Of a stretch of 40,734 nucleotides of DNA, positions 1 through 6,788 are shown one piece after another. Position 1 is the first letter of the stretch. Every line of letters starts with the position of its first letter. Source of the stretch: Pseudomonadota bacterium (GTDB lineage: Bacteria; Pseudomonadota; Gammaproteobacteria; Steroidobacterales; Steroidobacteraceae); the NCBI GenBank assembly GCA_023423935.1, contig JAFAEQ010000076.1, positions 1 to 40,734 of the forward strand, given 5' to 3'. The translations under genes were made by a program, and so were the position numbers. The notes under the pieces were generated by a model. It made no database searches. It had not been told where the DNA came from and saw nothing but the letters and a program-made list of their open reading frames with translations.

Positions 1-233
1 CAGGATCAGGTGGCTTCGGTTCCAGAGATGAGAAGAAACCCGGTCAGAGTCGCACCATCGCTTGCAGTCCCACGCCGCGTTGCTGTTGCTTCGGCCAGAG
101 CTGCGCGGACTTCGCAGTTTTCTTTCCATCGTTCAACCACGCTGCCCAACATTGCGTTGGTTCCGACCGCCATCAGGCATGCGCCTGTTGGTTCGCGCAG
201 CCAAAGCACTGCGCCGGCGGCACAACGCGGGCG
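1..233 (+). other. Cassette 1 (partial), family-A cassette
   Basis: This is the 3' part of a cassette truncated by the window edge. It is clearly homologous to the ends of cassettes 2 (234-649) and 5 (1643-2058), sharing both the body sequence before the attC and the attC itself. Both strands are open, but neither shows a ribosome binding site with a convincing protein. I do not call a gene here. Confidence 0.7.
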
Positions 234-239
234 TTGGGC
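144..239 (+). other. attC site 1
   Basis: A 96-bp recombination site opening with GCCCAAC (144-150) and closing with GTTGGGC (233-239). Inner L-type boxes (TGCGTTGG near 153 and CACAACGC near 221) are mutually complementary, and a palindromic centre CAGGCATGCGCCTG fits the variable terminal structure of the folded bottom strand. It is nearly identical to attC 2 and attC 5. Confidence 0.9.
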
Positions 240-649
240 TGTGCACAGCGAAGAGAGATAAACGTGCTGCATCCGACAGGAAGTCTTCAGGTGCTATCGC
301 TCAGTGGCTTCGCCCAGCCACTTTCGGAGTTGGCAATGTCATCGCGCGGCTGCATCTTCAGTGCCGTGTCGTTTGAACGGTTCGCGGCGAATTCAACCTC
401 GGTGGTTTCTGTGAACCAGGATCGAGTGGCTTCGTTTCCAGAGATGAGAAGCATCTCGGCCAGGGTCGCATCATCGCGTGCAGTCCCACGCCGCGTTGCT
501 GCTGCTTCGGCCAGAGCTGCGCGGACTTCACTGTTTCCTCTTCTTCGTTCAACCTCGCTGCCCAACAATGCGTTGGTTCCGACCGCCAACAGGCATGCGC
601 CTGTTGGTTCGCGCAGCCAAAGCACTGCGCCGGCGGCACAACGCGGGCG
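234..649 (+). other. Cassette 2, family-A cassette with no clear gene
   Basis: The cassette is exactly 416 bp, the same length as its paralogue at 1643-2058, and the two align without a gap. Identity is uneven: 3 differences in 94 nt at 239-332, 28 in 99 nt at 333-431, and 16 in 135 nt at 432-566. A plus-strand frame opens at GTG 264 behind an AGAGAG stretch (252-257) and runs through the attC to 671. Substitutions relative to the paralogue fall 13/19/12 on its codon positions 1/2/3 over 333-566, which is not what a conserved protein shows. The opposite strand is also open (287-625) and is no better. A hairpin lies at 303-322. A non-coding or regulatory cassette is a fair reading; a fast-evolving protein is possible. 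Confidence 0.65.
303..322 (+). other. Conserved hairpin in family-A cassette
   Basis: AGTGGCT (303-309) pairs with AGCCACT (316-322) around a six-base loop. The paralogous cassette 5 keeps the same fold with one A-to-G change, turning an A-U pair into G-U. It lies in the block of the cassette that is 97% identical between copies. Its role is unknown. Confidence 0.5.
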
Positions 650-655
650 TTATGC
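560..655 (+). other. attC site 2
   Basis: Opens GCCCAAC (560-566) and closes GTTATGC (649-655), where the last six bases already belong to cassette 3. The body is nearly identical to attC 1 and attC 5, including the palindromic centre. The mismatch between opening and closing core is expected because the closing bases come from the neighbouring cassette. Confidence 0.9.
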
Positions 656-670
656 ATCGGAGAAAGCATA

Positions 671-1060
671 GTGGCTGATGCTGAAGACATCTTCTGGCCC
701 AAGATCGTTGACCTTGCCTCCGCTAGACATGCCGCGAGGCCTGCTGTCGCCGTCTCATGTTTCATCGCAGGAATGACGGTAGTGTTGGTCTTTACATCAC
801 TCGGTCTGCCTCAGGACTCACTGACTCGTCCACCTTTGGCGCTCATCGATGCTGCGCTGTGGCTGTTGATAGCGTTTGGCATTCATCGCATGTCGCGCGC
901 TGCTGCTCTGGCTGCGCTGGTACTGCTTCTTTACAACGTTGCGTGGGTGGGTTCTGGCGCATCTTGGCTTTCGATCTTATTTGCAATCCTTCTTGTTGCC
1001 GGAGTGCGTGCCACGTTTCTGTATCACAGGAATGGTATTCGTGAGCGGTCCACTGCATAA
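671..1060 (+). CDS. Cassette-encoded small membrane protein, unknown function
   Basis: A 129-aa protein starting at GTG 671 with GGAGA (659-663) at good spacing. It opens with a short polar stretch (MADAEDIFWPK) and then has about four hydrophobic segments, roughly residues 25-45, 55-72, 76-92 and 96-113, followed by a basic C-terminus. It is therefore probably an inner-membrane protein with a cytoplasmic tail. Its stop codon TAA (1058-1060) lies inside the opening core of attC 3, so gene and recombination site overlap as is common in cassettes. It is the only gene of cassette 3 (650-1120). I do not recognise the family. Small multi-pass cassette proteins are common and mostly uncharacterised. 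Confidence 0.75.
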   Translation: MADAEDIFWPKIVDLASARHAARPAVAVSCFIAGMTVVLVFTSLGLPQDSLTRPPLALIDAALWLLIAFGIHRMSRAAALAALVLLLYNVAWVGSGASWLSILFAILLVAGVRATFLYHRNGIRERSTA

Positions 1061-1126
1061 CAAGCCGCTCGTTCCGACGAGCAAAAGCGAGGCGCTTTTG
1101 CTCGCGGCACAGCGGCGGCGTTGGGC
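1055..1126 (+). other. attC site 3 (short type)
   Basis: A 72-bp attC opening GCATAAC (1055-1061) and closing GTTGGGC (1120-1126). The centre is an inverted repeat of GAGCAAAAGC and GCTTTTGCTC. It is of the same short type as attC 6 and differs from the 96-bp type of attC 1, 2 and 5. Confidence 0.88.
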
Positions 1127-1145
1127 TTCAGAACGGAGGTGACGA

Positions 1146-1520
1146 ATGGCGTACTGGGTTGTGGGAGCAATGTTTGGCGGCTCGGAGGACAACCTCGAGT
1201 CGTTCGTTCTCCGTGGGTATTGGTACTGCTGGGACCCCAGGCACAATGCGGCAATCCCGGCCGAAGTCGAGAGTCGGTTCCCGCAGATTCAGGTTGGGGA
1301 CCGCATCGCGGTCAAACGCCTGCTGGGCCGCGGGGCAACAGACATCGAAATTCGTGCGCTCGGCATCGTTACAGACATAGATCATGACGAGTGGCGCATC
1401 TACGTTCGCTGGATTGTCGACGATCTAGCGCGCCGCGTACCAATGCACGGCGCGGCCGGTTCGATACATGGACCGTTTCCTGCTGACGATCCATGGGTAC
1501 GACAAGTCTTCCAGCTCTAA
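1146..1520 (+). CDS. Cassette-encoded hypothetical protein
   Basis: A 124-aa soluble protein beginning at ATG 1146 with a strong ribosome site GGAGG (1135-1139). It is rich in Trp and Tyr (GYWYCWDP, DEWRIYVRWI) and contains the stretch 'IQVGDRIAVKRLLGRG'. This is reminiscent of the 'GDxIVxKxG' strands of small PUA/EVE-like or beta-barrel modules that sense nucleic acids, but that is only a motif-level impression. No catalytic motif, signal peptide or membrane segment is visible. It is the sole gene of cassette 4 (1121-1642), with about 30 bp between its stop and attC 4. Coding confidence is good; function is unknown. Confidence 0.75.
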   Translation: MAYWVVGAMFGGSEDNLESFVLRGYWYCWDPRHNAAIPAEVESRFPQIQVGDRIAVKRLLGRGATDIEIRALGIVTDIDHDEWRIYVRWIVDDLARRVPMHGAAGSIHGPFPADDPWVRQVFQL

Positions 1521-1551
1521 GCTCATTAGCCGCCATGGAGTCCGCTCGCAT

Positions 1552-1648
1552 GCCCAACAACACGCTCAACACCGACCGCCCAAACGCTAGCGCGTTTGGG
1601 TTCGCACCGCGCGTGCGCGGTGCCGGCGGGTTAGCGTGAGCGTTGGGC
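1552..1648 (+). other. attC site 4
   Basis: A 97-bp attC opening GCCCAAC (1552-1558) and closing GTTGGGC (1642-1648). The centre contains the near-palindromes CCAAACGCTAGCGCGTTTGG and CACCGCGCGTGCGCGGTG, unlike the other attC sites here. It therefore comes from a cassette of different origin. Confidence 0.85.
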
Positions 1649-2058
1649 CGTGCACAGCGAAGAGAGATAAACGTGCTGCATCCGACAGGAAGTCTTCAGG
1701 TGTTATCGCTCGGTGGCTTCGCCCAGCCACTTTCGGAGTTGCCGGCGTCATCGCATCTCTGCATCTTCACTGTCGCGTCGTCTGAACGGTCGCTGATGCA
1801 TTCAATGGCAGTGGTTTCTGTGAAGCAGGAAGCGGTGGCTTCGTTTCCAGAGATCAGAAGCATCTCGCGCAGGGTTGCATCATTGCTTGCAGTCTCACGC
1901 CACCTTGCTGTTGCTTCGGCCAGCGCTGCGCGGGCTTCACGGTTTCCTTTCCTTCGTTCAATCTCGCTGCCCAACAATGCGTTGGTTCCGACCGCCAACA
2001 GGCATGCGCCTGTTGGTTCGCGCAGCCAAAGCACTGCGCCGGCGGCACAACGCGGGCG
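1643..2058 (+). other. Cassette 5, second full family-A cassette
   Basis: A 416-bp paralogue of cassette 2 without insertions or deletions. The first 94 nt after the core are 97% identical, whereas the middle is about 72% and the last part 88% identical. The plus-strand frame from GTG 1673 is open to 2068, and the minus strand is also open (1696-2106). Divergence shows no wobble-position bias in either of these frames. The conserved 5' part keeps an AGAGAG run, a GTG and a hairpin (1712-1731). I leave it without a gene call. Confidence 0.65.
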
Positions 2059-2064
2059 TTGGGC
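1969..2064 (+). other. attC site 5
   Basis: Opens GCCCAAC (1969-1975) and closes GTTGGGC (2058-2064). It is nearly identical to attC 2 over its whole length, consistent with duplication of a complete cassette with its site. Confidence 0.9.
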
Positions 2065-2073
2065 GTGAGAGAG

Positions 2074-2346
2074 ATGGAGAGAGACAAAGTCGAATGTGAA
2101 GCGCACGGCGAAGCTCGATCAACCTTCGTGTGCAAGCACCTGCTCGGCGCCAGAGGAATCGGTTGGTACTCAGCGGCGCCAGACGCAACCGACCCGTGGC
2201 CCGACGCCTGGTGCGAGCAATGCCATGCGGCGTTTGAGAGCGAAGGTGAGTGGAATGAGGTCTCAGAGGCGAAGACAGAGATCAAGCTTTTGTGCCATCA
2301 CTGCTACGAGAGCACGAAGGCTCGCTGCCATGTGCACTACATTTAG
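2074..2346 (+). CDS. Cassette-encoded Cys/His-rich protein, probable zinc-binding
   Basis: A 90-aa protein. I chose ATG 2074 rather than the TTG at 2059 because the latter lies in the attC core. It has a Cys-His pair near the N-terminus (VECEAHG), a further Cys-x-His (FVCKHLLG), then CEQCH and CHHCYES, plus a final CHVHYI. This spacing suggests one or two zinc ribbons with a Trp-rich middle (DPWPDAWCEQCHAAF). No enzyme motif is visible. It is the sole gene of cassette 6 (2059-2415). Similar small Cys-rich proteins occur as orphans in bacterial genomes, but I cannot name a characterised relative. Confidence 0.75.
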   Translation: MERDKVECEAHGEARSTFVCKHLLGARGIGWYSAAPDATDPWPDAWCEQCHAAFESEGEWNEVSEAKTEIKLLCHHCYESTKARCHVHYI

Positions 2347-2349
2347 CTT

Positions 2350-2421
2350 GCCCAACAAGCCGCTGGTTCCGACTCGCAACAGCGAAGCGCCGTTGCTCGC
2401 GGCACAGCGGCGGCGTTAGCC
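2350..2421 (+). other. attC site 6 (short type)
   Basis: A 72-bp site opening GCCCAAC (2350-2356) and closing GTTAGCC (2415-2421). Its arms closely match attC 3, including the shared 3' half GCTCGCGGCACAGCGGCGGC. Confidence 0.88.
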
Positions 2422-2424
2422 CTC

Positions 2425-2787
2425 ATGAAACCCGGACTTGCTGCCTACCAGGCGCTGATTGACGCCTTAGTCGCGCGCCGAGATTGCGTCCTCTCAAGGC
2501 GCGTGTTGGGGGGACAGCCATGGCCTGGCAAGGCGGACCTCGCCAAATTCAACGATCTGGTGGCTTCGCTCTCGCCGGAGCAGCGGTTGGGTGTTGCCGC
2601 GCTCCTCATGAAGGCGCGTGAAGGCGGCATTCACGACACCCTCGTTGAATTGAGTGAGAGGATGAATCTTGAGGGGCTTAGACTTTCGCAGAACGGAGTA
2701 GAGTTGCCGCACGAGCCACATGGGACGGAAATGTTCTTCGACTGGGTTGCCCGTTGCGCCGGGGAGAAGTGGCCGCATGAGGGCTAA
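2425..2787 (+). CDS. Cassette-encoded conserved hypothetical protein
   Basis: A 120-aa, mostly helical soluble protein starting at ATG 2425, only three bases after attC 6. There is no room for an in-cassette ribosome site, so translation must rely on sequence in the upstream attC or on readthrough from the previous cassette. It opens MKPGLAAYQALIDALVARRD and ends EMFFDWVARCAGEKWPHEG. No catalytic motif, signal or membrane segment is visible. The stop TAA (2785-2787) lies inside the opening core of attC 7. It resembles orphan proteins annotated only as a domain of unknown function. Coding is likely because of the regular composition and the cassette position; function is unknown. Confidence 0.75.
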   Translation: MKPGLAAYQALIDALVARRDCVLSRRVLGGQPWPGKADLAKFNDLVASLSPEQRLGVAALLMKAREGGIHDTLVELSERMNLEGLRLSQNGVELPHEPHGTEMFFDWVARCAGEKWPHEG

Positions 2788-2874
2788 CAAGGCGGTCAAC
2801 ACGGACGCCCAGCGGCGGGCCTTCGCTTCGCTCACGGCCCTTTCCGCCGGTCGCCGGTTACCTCTACGTTAGGC
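2782..2874 (+). other. attC site 7 (last clear attC)
   Basis: Opens GGCTAAC (2782-2788), complementary to the core by which cassette 7 was entered, and closes GTTAGGC (2868-2874). The centre pairs CGGCGGGCC with GGCCCTTTCCGCCG around CTTCGCTTCGCTCAC. It is a third attC type, different from the 96-bp and 72-bp ones. Confidence 0.85.
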
Positions 2875-3025
2875 ACCGGGCAGTGACCATCACCTTCGTC
2901 GGTCCCGTAGCTCTCTTTTTGGTCGCGGTTGCGTGTTCGCTCGCCTAAAGCCTGCAGGTCGACGCCGCACATGGCGAAGCGCATCAACATGGTTACCATT
3001 GGCGCAGTTGTCTTTAGATCCGAGT
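2869..3025 (+). other. Probable decayed eighth cassette with 21-codon ORF
   Basis: Entered through TTAGGC of attC 7, so its own attC should open with GCCTAAC. GCCTAAA occurs at 2943-2949, followed by GGTCGACGCC, which resembles the left arm of attC 7, and a TTTAGATC at 3013-3020 that could be a worn closing core. Before it, GTG 2883 opens a 21-codon frame ending at TAA 2948 (VTITFVGPVALFLVAVACSLA). It reads like a signal peptide or lipoprotein start cut short. The interpretation as a degenerate terminal cassette is an inference from one near-match core. Confidence 0.35.
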
Positions 3026-3272
3026 ATCGGAAACCTATCTCTCGTGTCGACGCGCTGAAAATCCCGCAGTGGGCGGCAGGCGCTGCAGTTCGCGGTCGTC
3101 AGAATCAGTGATGTCGGTCCTGTCGCCACCAAGCCGGTCGGACCGGATTCGGAGCGCATCGGATCCAACGATGTCCTCAGGCCCGGATGCGCCAATTGCT
3201 GTAATTCGATTGCCTGCTTCGTCGTGCACTCGATGAAGGCCTTCATTCACCGTCGAATCCATCAATCTCAAA
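3026..3272. other. Intergenic region between cassettes and aroG
   Basis: No gene is convincing here. Short open frames on both strands (to 3111 on plus, 3035-3271 on minus) lack ribosome sites and recognisable composition. It marks the junction between the integron array and the core chromosome. Confidence 0.5.
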
Positions 3273-3302
3273 TTGCCTTCCCGAGCGCGACTGTGCTATC
3301 AA
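3273..3302 (+). promoter_or_regulatory. Candidate promoter of the aroG leader
   Basis: TTGCCT (3273-3278) and TATCAA (3297-3302) are separated by 18 bp, and the -10 is preceded by TGC as in an extended -10. Transcription would begin around 3308-3310, essentially at the leader ATG, making the leader mRNA nearly leaderless. Alternatively AAGG (3301-3304) is the ribosome site and the promoter is further upstream. Confidence 0.4.
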
Positions 3303-3309
3303 GGCACAC

Positions 3310-3384
3310 ATGAAGTCCGCACGTTATTGGTTCTGGTTTTACTTTAATCCCATGCCGGTGGCGGAAGGATTGGGTTCGGCCTGA
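3310..3384 (+). CDS. aroG leader peptide (aromatic-rich attenuator peptide)
   Basis: A 24-residue peptide, MKSARYWFWFYFNP followed by MPVAEGLGSA, with seven consecutive aromatic residues at positions 6-12 (Tyr, Trp, Phe, Trp, Phe, Tyr, Phe). Such codon runs let a ribosome stall when Phe, Tyr or Trp tRNA is uncharged. Downstream are a mutually exclusive antiterminator and terminator and then the first enzyme of the aromatic pathway. The leader stop at 3384 lies beyond the 5' arm of the antiterminator, so a ribosome reaching it would mask that arm. Its function is regulatory in cis; the peptide itself need not be stable. The frame is too short for ordinary ORF calling. Confidence 0.9.
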   Translation: MKSARYWFWFYFNPMPVAEGLGSA

Positions 3385-3438
3385 AACGACGAACGACGAG
3401 ACCCAAGAAAACCGCCACTCGATGGCGGTTTTTTTTTT
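3359..3438 (+). terminator. Attenuator: antiterminator and intrinsic terminator upstream of aroG
   Basis: The terminator is AAAACCGCCA (3408-3417), loop CTCGA, TGGCGGTTTT (3423-3432), then T residues to 3438. The competing antiterminator pairs TGGCGG (3359-3364) with CCGCCA (3412-3417) and TTGGGT (3370-3375) with ACCCAA (3401-3406), so both structures need the same CCGCCA. A ribosome stalled on the aromatic codons (3325-3345) leaves 3359-3375 free and favours readthrough. A ribosome completing the leader covers it and favours termination. This is the classical trp-type attenuation layout. Confidence 0.9.
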
Positions 3439-3484
3439 GCCATGAGTTTCCGATCCCCCAGATATTCAAACTGCCAGGTGCCCT

Positions 3485-4579
<1,095 letters not shown>

Positions 4580-4865
4580 TGGCGATTGAATAATGTGTGT
4601 GCCGCCGCTCACGCGTCGGCCGATTCGATGAGTGCGGCACAACCGCGCTGATTCGCGGCGGACATGTTCCCAGCGTTTTGCTCGGGGACTTTCCTAATCG
4701 TTGCTGCTTCGTTGGTGATTCTCCCCAGGTCGCGCCACATCAGGCGCGGATCTGCGGGGTCGCTCGCATTTCCATGTGCACTGCGCGGCTCAAGCATCGA
4801 GCCTCAGTGGCCGATGCAGCTGGCGAAGCGCCAACGCCGGCGCGCATACAGATACGCCACACGAC
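4580..4865. other. Intergenic region aroG to aer
   Basis: No gene is supported. A GTGCCGC/GCGGCAC inverted repeat spans about 4598-4640, just after aroG, and could be a weak terminator stem, but the loop is long and there is no T tract. The aer promoter should lie here. I see no convincing sigma-28 or sigma-70 boxes. Confidence 0.4.
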
Positions 4866-6497
4866 ATGCGAATGAACGGACCGGTCACGAATCAGGAATA
4901 CATCCTTCCCGATGAAGAAGTGATCATCACCCACACCGATCCCTCCAGTCGCATCACGTATGCCAACTCGGCATTTCTGTCGAGCAGCGGTTTCACGCTC
5001 GATGAGTGTCTCGGACAGACGCACAACATGGTGCGACATCCGGATATGCCGGTCGAAGCATTCGCCGATCTGTGGAAGACGATTCGCCAGGGCAAGAGCT
5101 GGACGGGGATGGTCAAGAACCGTCGCAAGGACGGCGGCTTCTATTGGGTGCGAGCGAACGTCACGCCGATGAAGACGCGCGGCGAGGTCTCCGGTTACAT
5201 GTCGGTCCGCACCAAGCCTACTCGCGATGAAGTCCGCGAGGCGGAGCGCCTCTATGCCGCTCTGCGTGCGGGACGCGCGGGAAGCGTGCGGTTGAAGGAA
5301 GGTCGCATCTACGACACCTCGTTCGCCGCAATGCTGGGCCGTGCGATGAAACCTTCTCTGCGCACGGGCACCTGGATCTTCATCGGCTTTCTATCCGTGC
5401 TGATGGCGGTGATGGGCATCGGTTCATGGGTGAGTCGCGGCTTCGACTGGTTCGCCGCCGGAAGTCTTCTCGGATGCGCGATAGCGGTGAGCAACATGAT
5501 CTATGTGCAAAACCGCGTGGTGCGTCCCTTGCAACGACTGCACACGGCCGCGTTTCAGTTGATCAGCGGCGACACGTCCACGCGTATCGACGCTCAGGGC
5601 GCCGCTTGTGTGGTCCAGCTTGCTCGAGGTCTCGAGCAGCTGCGTTGCAAGCTCGATGGCGTATTGAAGGACAATCTCAGCGCGGCATCGCAGGTGCGCA
5701 GCGGCGTGACCAGCGTGGTGAGCGCAAGTGCGGATCTGTCGAATCGTACGAACGAAACGGCAGCGAGTCTCGAAGAGACGGCCGCGTCGCTCGAGGAGCT
5801 GATGGCGACCGTTCAGCGCAATACCGAGAACGCGCAGCAGGCAGCACAGCTCGCGCGCAGTTCATCGAAGGCGACGACCCAAGGCCGCGACGTCGTCTCT
5901 GAAATGTTCGAAACGATGAAGGCGATTTCAGAGTCGTCCAATCGCATCAATGACATCGTGACGCTCATCGACGGCATTGCCTTTCAGACCAACTTGCTCG
6001 CGCTGAATGCCGCGGTCGAAGCGGCTCGCGCAGGCGATCAGGGTCGCGGCTTCGCAGTCGTCGCTCAGGAAGTGCGCAGCCTGGCGCAGCGTTCGGCCGC
6101 TTCCGCAAAGGAGATCAAGGACCTGATCGAGAGCTCGCGCGAGACGGTTATGCGCGGCAGCGAGCTCGCCGGGCGCGCGGAAGAGTCCATGAGCGAAGTA
6201 GTGCAGTCGGTAAAGCGCGTCGTCGATGTGATCGGCGAGATCGAAACGGCGAGCCGCGAACAATCGATGGGCATCGAACAGATCAACAGAGCCATGACAC
6301 AGATGGACACGATCACCCAGCAGGATGCGCAGATGGCACAGGCCCTGATTGGTACCGCAAGCCAGCTCGACGACGAATCGCTGCAGATGGTTGCTGCCAT
6401 TTCGGCGTTTGCGATGGTCCAGCCGCCCGAGCGTCATCACGCGCCTGTTTCCGTCTCTCATCGCTCAATCGAAATGGCGGTCGATCGAGCCGCGTGA
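4866..6497 (+). CDS. aer: Aer-like PAS-containing methyl-accepting chemotaxis protein
   Basis: A 543-aa membrane receptor that in E. coli Aer senses redox state through PAS-bound FAD and signals to CheA/CheW for energy taxis. The N-terminal PAS domain (about 20-118) contains the Aer signatures 'HNMVRHPDMP' (53-62) and 'VKNRRKDGGFYWVRA' (83-97). Two hydrophobic segments at about 169-187 and 196-214 form the membrane hairpin, followed by a HAMP-like stretch. The signalling tip is NLLALNAAVEAARAGDQGRG near 375-395. I start at ATG 4866 (ATG 4872 is equally possible) because upstream in-frame sequence does not resemble the family. No ribosome site is strong. No che genes flank it, so it presumably joins a chemotaxis array encoded elsewhere. 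Confidence 0.92.
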   Translation: MRMNGPVTNQEYILPDEEVIITHTDPSSRITYANSAFLSSSGFTLDECLGQTHNMVRHPDMPVEAFADLWKTIRQGKSWTGMVKNRRKDGGFYWVRANVTPMKTRGEVSGYMSVRTKPTRDEVREAERLYAALRAGRAGSVRLKEGRIYDTSFAAMLGRAMKPSLRTGTWIFIGFLSVLMAVMGIGSWVSRGFDWFAAGSLLGCAIAVSNMIYVQNRVVRPLQRLHTAAFQLISGDTSTRIDAQGAACVVQLARGLEQLRCKLDGVLKDNLSAASQVRSGVTSVVSASADLSNRTNETAASLEETAASLEELMATVQRNTENAQQAAQLARSSSKATTQGRDVVSEMFETMKAISESSNRINDIVTLIDGIAFQTNLLALNAAVEAARAGDQGRGFAVVAQEVRSLAQRSAASAKEIKDLIESSRETVMRGSELAGRAEESMSEVVQSVKRVVDVIGEIETASREQSMGIEQINRAMTQMDTITQQDAQMAQALIGTASQLDDESLQMVAAISAFAMVQPPERHHAPVSVSHRSIEMAVDRAA

Positions 6498-6508
6498 GGC
6501 GCGGCTCG
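6486..6508 (+). terminator. Hairpin overlapping the aer stop codon
   Basis: CGAGCCGCG (6486-6494) pairs perfectly with CGCGGCTCG (6500-6508), and the stop TGA (6495-6497) begins the loop. The stem is strong, but no T tract follows, so it may protect the 3' end or terminate only with help. Confidence 0.4.
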
Positions 6509-6621
6509 CACAGAGAGCTGAATGACCTTCGAGGCCGGAGGTCGGGCTTAGTCGGCAGCCCGGAACCGCTCCGGGTCCAGCGCGTTTTCCTGTTGGCTTT
6601 GAGCAGCTATCGGGATTCGAC

Positions 6622-6786
6622 ATGAAGGCTCTGGTCTGGTTGGGTGTTGTCATGGTGATCGCCTGGGCCGTGCTATGGCTGGGCATCAAGATGGCGGTTG
6701 GCGCCATCCATCTGCTCCTGATCCTCGGATTGGTGGCGATCGTCTGGGGATTCCTGCAAGGCAAGCGGATCGGCCGATCGGTGTAG
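6622..6786 (+). CDS. Small two-segment membrane protein
   Basis: A 54-aa protein beginning MKALVWLGVVMVIAWAVLWL. Two hydrophobic segments (about 3-21 and 27-45) are separated by GIKMAVGAIH, and it ends basic (GKRIGRSV). It resembles the ubiquitous tiny hydrophobic proteins annotated as lmo0937-like or DUF5670, which have no defined function. Its stop is two bases before the topoisomerase start, implying translational coupling and one transcript. The frame is clean and membrane-like, so I consider it real. Confidence 0.7.
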   Translation: MKALVWLGVVMVIAWAVLWLGIKMAVGAIHLLLILGLVAIVWGFLQGKRIGRSV

Positions 6787-6788
6787 CG

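Larger units (their letters stand above)
1..2874 (+). mobile_element. Integron gene-cassette array (right end, no integrase in window)
   Basis: Seven attC sites punctuate this stretch and delimit cassettes of about 360-520 bp, all in the same orientation. Each attC begins with RYYYAAC and ends with GTTRRRY. The core at the start of each cassette is the complement of the core that opens its own attC: cassette 3 enters at GTTATGC (649-655) and its attC opens GCATAAC (1055-1061); cassette 7 enters at GTTAGCC (2415-2421) and its attC opens GGCTAAC (2782-2788). That pairing is what circular cassettes inserted by an integron integrase leave behind. Most cassettes have at most one small plus-strand gene, and the set is unlike the metabolic genes to the right. 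The integrase and attI should lie left of the window. Whether the integron is active cannot be told from here. Confidence 0.9.

Noticed and set aside
287..625. Open minus-strand frame across cassette 2 (and its counterpart 1696-2106) that looks helical
   Set aside because: It starts inside the attC, has no ribosome site, and its substitutions between paralogues are not concentrated at wobble positions.
234..671. Plus-strand frames whose C-termini read ALVPTANRHAPVGSRSQ
   Set aside because: That ending is simply the attC translated; repeated appearance reflects the recombination site rather than a protein family.
2950..2966. CCTGCAGGTCGACG resembling a cloning polylinker
   Set aside because: It is isolated, has no vector sequence beside it, and is compatible with a worn attC arm; coincidence is likelier than contamination.
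4776..4865. Upstream extension of the Aer receptor
   Set aside because: The extra about 30 residues do not resemble Aer N-termini, and the PAS domain begins correctly from ATG 4866.
6489..6530. Rho-independent terminator after aer
   Set aside because: The stem is strong but no T tract follows; kept only as a hairpin with low confidence.
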